Assembly (NCBI GenBank): GCA_001466705.2
Contig: LATX02000217.1
Span: forward strand, 124,001 to 188,000
Length of the DNA stretch: 64,000 nucleotides
Origin: Moniliophthora roreri
Lineage: Eukaryota > Basidiomycota > Agaricomycetes > Agaricales > Marasmiaceae
Direction: 5' to 3'
Positions 60,426-64,000 of this stretch are shown in pieces (positions within the stretch are counted from its first letter, which is position 1; the number at the start of each line of letters is the position of its first letter). The position numbers and the translations under genes are program-made. Below the pieces are notes generated by a model. That model ran no database searches. It was not told the origin of the DNA and saw only the letters and a program-made list of their open reading frames with translations.

Positions 60426-61167
60426 ATGTCAGAATCAGTCGTTTTCGAAACCAGTCTTGGAGAGATACAATTCGAACTATACTGGGATCATGCACCCAAG
60501 GTATGAAATCTATATTTGGCTTTGAGCGACTCTGACCACCCTACTGACCTGCAGACTTGTAAAAATTTTGCAGAGCTCGCGAAACGTGGATACTACAATG
60601 GGGTAAATTTCCACCGCATAATTGCAGTTCGTAGATTGTCCTCTGCGTTTCGAAGATATTTGTCTTACTTTACGTTAAAAAGGATTTTATGATACAGGGT
60701 ACGTGGTGCATCATCTTTGCTTGAATGCTATCTAACCTTCTCGCATAGGCGGTGACCCCACAGGAACTGGAAGAGGTGGCACGAGTATATATGGGCAAAA
60801 ATTTGAGGACGAGATACATCCTGAGCTTAGATTCACTGGTGCAGGAATCCTAGCAATGGCAAATTCAGGCCCGAATACGAACGGTCAGATGAACTACCAA
60901 TCTGTCTTCAATCATGCTTGCTCACAGTCCTACAACAGGCTCACAATTCTTTATCACACTTGCACCTACACCATATCTAGACAAGAAGCATACAATCTTC
61001 GGACGTGTTAGCACTGGAATGCGGGTTGTACAGCGGCTAGGTGCTGTAGCTGTTGATGCACAAGACCGGTGAGTTTCCCTCACTTTCATTTTCGTTGAGC
61101 CCTAACACATCTCGTTAGGCCCAAGGAAGATGTGAAGATACACAAGTCGCGAGTCGTGATACCATGA
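60426..61167 (+). CDS. ppi1: PPIL1-type spliceosomal cyclophilin (peptidyl-prolyl isomerase)
   Basis: Six exons (60,426-60,500; 60,555-60,626; 60,683-60,698; 60,749-60,883; 60,939-61,068; 61,119-61,167) give 158 residues. Exon 3 is a 16-base micro-exon encoding DFMIQ plus the first base of the next codon. The cyclophilin core is complete: [56 protein letters not shown] and HTIFGRV. It matches PPIL1 (short N-terminus, [11 protein letters not shown], no extra domains), a nuclear cyclophilin that works with Prp17 and SKIP in the spliceosome. The position equivalent to the cyclosporin-contacting Trp in human PPIL1 (PTQWLD) is Tyr here (PTPYLD), so lower drug affinity is likely but is an inference. 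The symbol follows the fission yeast name. Confidence 0.95.
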
Positions 61168-61760
61168 AATCCATACTGTATACATGTATCCATCACGACG
61201 TTTGTTGTTCTCTCCTTCCTAAATACAAGTCGACGACCTGGCATTCCTGTTCATTCCTTGAGCTGGGTGCACAGCTTTGAGAAGCATTTATGTCGGAACT
61301 ATTCACGGATGGTTTAATGCTACAATGCGGCTGAGGGAGCTACCTGTACTATCTTGTTGATTTAGAAAATCGTCGAAAGGGATTGGAAATGCAATCCACC
61401 TATCTCAGATCACCCCACAGCTAACGTTTTCGAGACATATTTTTTGACGCGGCATCCGAAGCCCAGTTCCTCATAGATCATCACTGATCTGAGCGATGGC
61501 AAATGCTGTTGACAGGATACGTCGATAACTTTGGAGGACCCAGTTCCACGGAATCACCTCGTATCTGGAGTTCTGGGCATGGCAAGTGGTGTCGGCGCGT
61601 CACGAACCACTCCGTTGGTCGACGACTTCTCGGCCTTTACGCCATCACCCACTTTAAGCGAGATGCTTCATCGATGCGAGATATTTCACTGATCTATTCT
61701 TGAAGCGTAAATTCCAGATCATCAAAACCTCATAGATCTCGCGTATAACACATGTAATAA
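61168..61760. other. convergent intergenic region
   Basis: 3' regions of the cyclophilin (plus) and AtuA-family (minus) genes meet here. A plus-strand open stretch at 61,503-61,703 has no supporting features. Confidence 0.4.
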
Positions 61761-63992
61761 CTAGTGTAAATATTCTCCAACAGCGGGCCTCTCCAAAAAC
61801 TTGACGGGCAAGTCCACATGCCTAGCACGTATGAATTCCCCAAAGCTCTTCGCCAGTTGGTCGACAATTGAGCTAGAGCTGACACCTCCTTCCAGAATAC
61901 CATAAGTCACGAAATGCACGGCCCGGATGTGAGGCATCTCGAATCGTTCGATGCGATACTCTGGTTTGTAGTCCTTCCCAACTAAGTGTTTGAACCTCTC
62001 GATGGTGAGGAATGACTGAAGCCATGGCCATTCATCGTCGTTCCGCACCCAGAGTCCTACATTGGCATTTCCCGCCTTGTCTCCGGAACGCGCGCATACG
62101 ACCTTACCTGAAGTCAAGGGTAAGTGAATAGTGCGAAGCCAAGCGGTGTTTAACCGAACCAAGTGGTGCCCTTCGGGTAGGTGAGAATGCGCTGAGGTTC
62201 GTTTCTACCTTCGGAGGGTACGATTCCTGCCCGGTGAAGGGTGCCGTTGACTTGACGGATTCAACTGGTAAGACTTCTCCCTCGAGATGGACTTTGATGT
62301 TGATTTTGTCTTGAGCAATAAGCGCCGGGAATAACTTGACATATGGCTTTGGAGCCATCGACCTTGCGTCCATGTTCCTAAGGTACGAGTAATTATTAGC
62401 TATCAGTGACCCGAAACTACTTTGGTAAAACTCACATATGGCCGCCGCAATAGCCACCCATGAATATACAGGCTACTGTCTTCCAAAATTCAACAATCGC
62501 TTCCTTCGTTGGTGCCTGCACGAAATGCCTTATGCTGACCGTGGCATCGTTCTGACTCTGAGGATCTTCGGCGCAAGTCCCATGCGTCTCGATCGAAATC
62601 TTCGTATACTTGGATGAATCAAGCTGTCCCAATAGCTGCGCCTTTTGCAAATCCACTTTTTCCTTGATATCCAACCCCACAGCATACAAAGTATTCTCCG
62701 ACTGATACCCTCCCAGTGTGCAAATCGCCAGCTTGGTGGTTGGAGGGGGTGGCATGCCTGTTACACCATAAACTCCAACACGATTTTTGCCGACGAGTTC
62801 TATTCTAATGTTTTCAAGCAAAGCGACAACATCGGGATTGAGGTACTTGGGCCCTTGGATTTCGTAGACTAGCTGAGCAGTGACGGTGTCGACTGTCACG
62901 GCACCATGGGTACCTTCGTGTTTGGTGATGATAGCAGTACCGTCAGCGGCGATTTCGGCAATCGGATATCCCGGTATCTTATGGAGACCTGGTACAGCTT
63001 TGAAGCCGCAAAAGTTGCCTCCAGTCACATAAGGTCCACACTCTGTGATATGACCTGCGACAAGAGCGCCAGCTAGTTGGTCGTAGTCAGTTTCTGACCA
63101 CCCATGCCACCTGAATAGAGGTAATGAGCTTATATTGACGTGAGAACGGTAGCCCTCGGGAAACGTACCAAGCAGCTAGACCCATCAGTGGAGATGCATC
63201 ACAGCATCGACCACATATGACGATTTGCGCTCCTGCGTTCAACGCAGTGACTATTCCTCGCATACCAGCTGAACGTCGGGGCCATGAATACGGCTTGCAG
63301 GATGAGAAACAACGATTTCGACTCACTGTAAGCATTTGCAGATAGTATGTTTCCCTTCAATGATCCTATATCAAGCCCCTGTATGTCAAGGTGTGGAAAA
63401 GCAGTTGGATTGGGAACCATTTCGGCTTGGACGAGTTCTTTGACATTATCCCCTTCGACCCAAGCTACTTTGACGTGACCCAAGCCTTTCTCAGCCAGAT
63501 ATTCTTTGGTCGCCTTGTACAGACCATACGGATTTAAGGCACCTCCATCATGTACGACCTTCAATAATGAAATCGAAGTTGTTTTCAGCGATGGACATGA
63601 AGAATGCGGAAACACGGACCTTGATCCCCTGTTTAGCGATTTCCTCAGCCGCATTCATCCACTTCAATTGCGATAAAGCTGGAACTTCATATCCTAGCTC
63701 GGGGGTGCTCATCATCTGATGTACTGCGTGAGTATCGGTCGATGTGGCGTGGATAAAAGGAAGCTGCGCACCTCCAATGCTCTCCAAGGAATGTTCATTT
63801 CCGCCAAATAGTCAGCACAGATTGCGTCGACCGGTCCATCAGTGACCAAACGGTACATTTCGGGAATTCCATCGCCAGTATATCCCGAGCTACGAATTCA
63901 AAGTTTATTCTGGACCTAGCATGGTTGTGAAGTACTCACGAGTTTCCGATACGAATTGGTCTTCGACCAGGGCTGGTTTGACTTGGGGACAT
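61761..63992 (-). CDS. AtuA/DUF1446-family protein (acyclic-terpene-utilisation-like)
   Basis: Eight exons (63,940-63,992; 63,772-63,889; 63,620-63,715; 63,327-63,558; 63,169-63,268; 62,436-63,110; 62,160-62,377; 61,761-62,107) give 612 residues beginning MSPSQTSPGRRPIRIGN. The long N-terminal DUF1446 part includes the Gly-rich SSGYTGDGIPEM, DAICADYLAEMN, GAQIVICGRCCDAS, AAWWHGWSETDYDQL and TGGNFCGFKAVPG. The C-terminal AtuA-like domain begins around VVCARSGDKAGNANVGLW. In Pseudomonas, AtuA belongs to the citronellol/geraniol degradation cluster, but its reaction is unresolved; fungal homologues are common and uncharacterised. No other terpene genes are adjacent. The ATG is eight bases from the window edge, and its position fits homologues, although an upstream exon outside the window cannot be excluded. 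Confidence 0.9.
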
Positions 63993-64000
63993 GTTGGCGC

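Overview
The window reads as nuclear DNA of an agaricomycete (mushroom-forming basidiomycete). Almost every gene is cut by short GT-AG introns of about 50-65 bases with CTRAY-like branch sites, genes lie on both strands with short intergenic gaps, and several proteins belong to families typical of Agaricales. Exon models were built by hand from splice sites, phase and protein similarity, with no database search.

Layout. (1) 1-9,200 is AT-rich, CpG-poor DNA with one undetermined base (313), a 312-bp duplicated end, a fold-back element and two decayed cytochrome P450 genes (2,106-2,882 minus; 6,778-8,794 plus). Stops and lost catalytic residues in the second fossil are mostly CpG-to-TpG/CpA changes. 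(2) 9,027-27,278 is gene-dense: a short F-box/LRR-like gene on the CpG boundary; a full CDC4-type F-box/WD40 gene (10,891-14,959 minus); three lineage-restricted genes; an inverted, truncated second CDC4-like gene (21,601-24,145 plus); and a coiled-coil/proline-rich protein gene. (3) 27,279-30,749 is gene-poor. (4) 30,750-42,732 holds an uncertain gene with a frameshift, Elongator ELP3, a PWWP/Tudor-like nuclear protein, a Ser/His/Pro-rich protein and a GPI-anchored secreted protein. (5) 42,733-46,947 is gene-poor. (6) 46,948-50,684 is a 12-exon Zn2Cys6 transcription factor. (7) 50,685-59,468 is gene-poor. (8) 59,469-64,000 holds D-aminoacyl-tRNA deacylase, a PPIL1-like spliceosomal cyclophilin divergent from it by only 79 bp, and an AtuA/DUF1446-family gene.

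The housekeeping genes (CDC4, ELP3, DTD, PPIL1) do not form a pathway. CDC4 recognises substrates for SCF ubiquitin ligase, ELP3 modifies wobble uridine of tRNA, DTD removes D-amino acids from tRNA, and PPIL1 acts in the spliceosome. The features most worth following are the CpG-eroded P450 pair with its sharp boundary, and the inverted CDC4 duplication in which the second copy has lost the dimerisation (D) domain while one internal segment stayed nearly identical.
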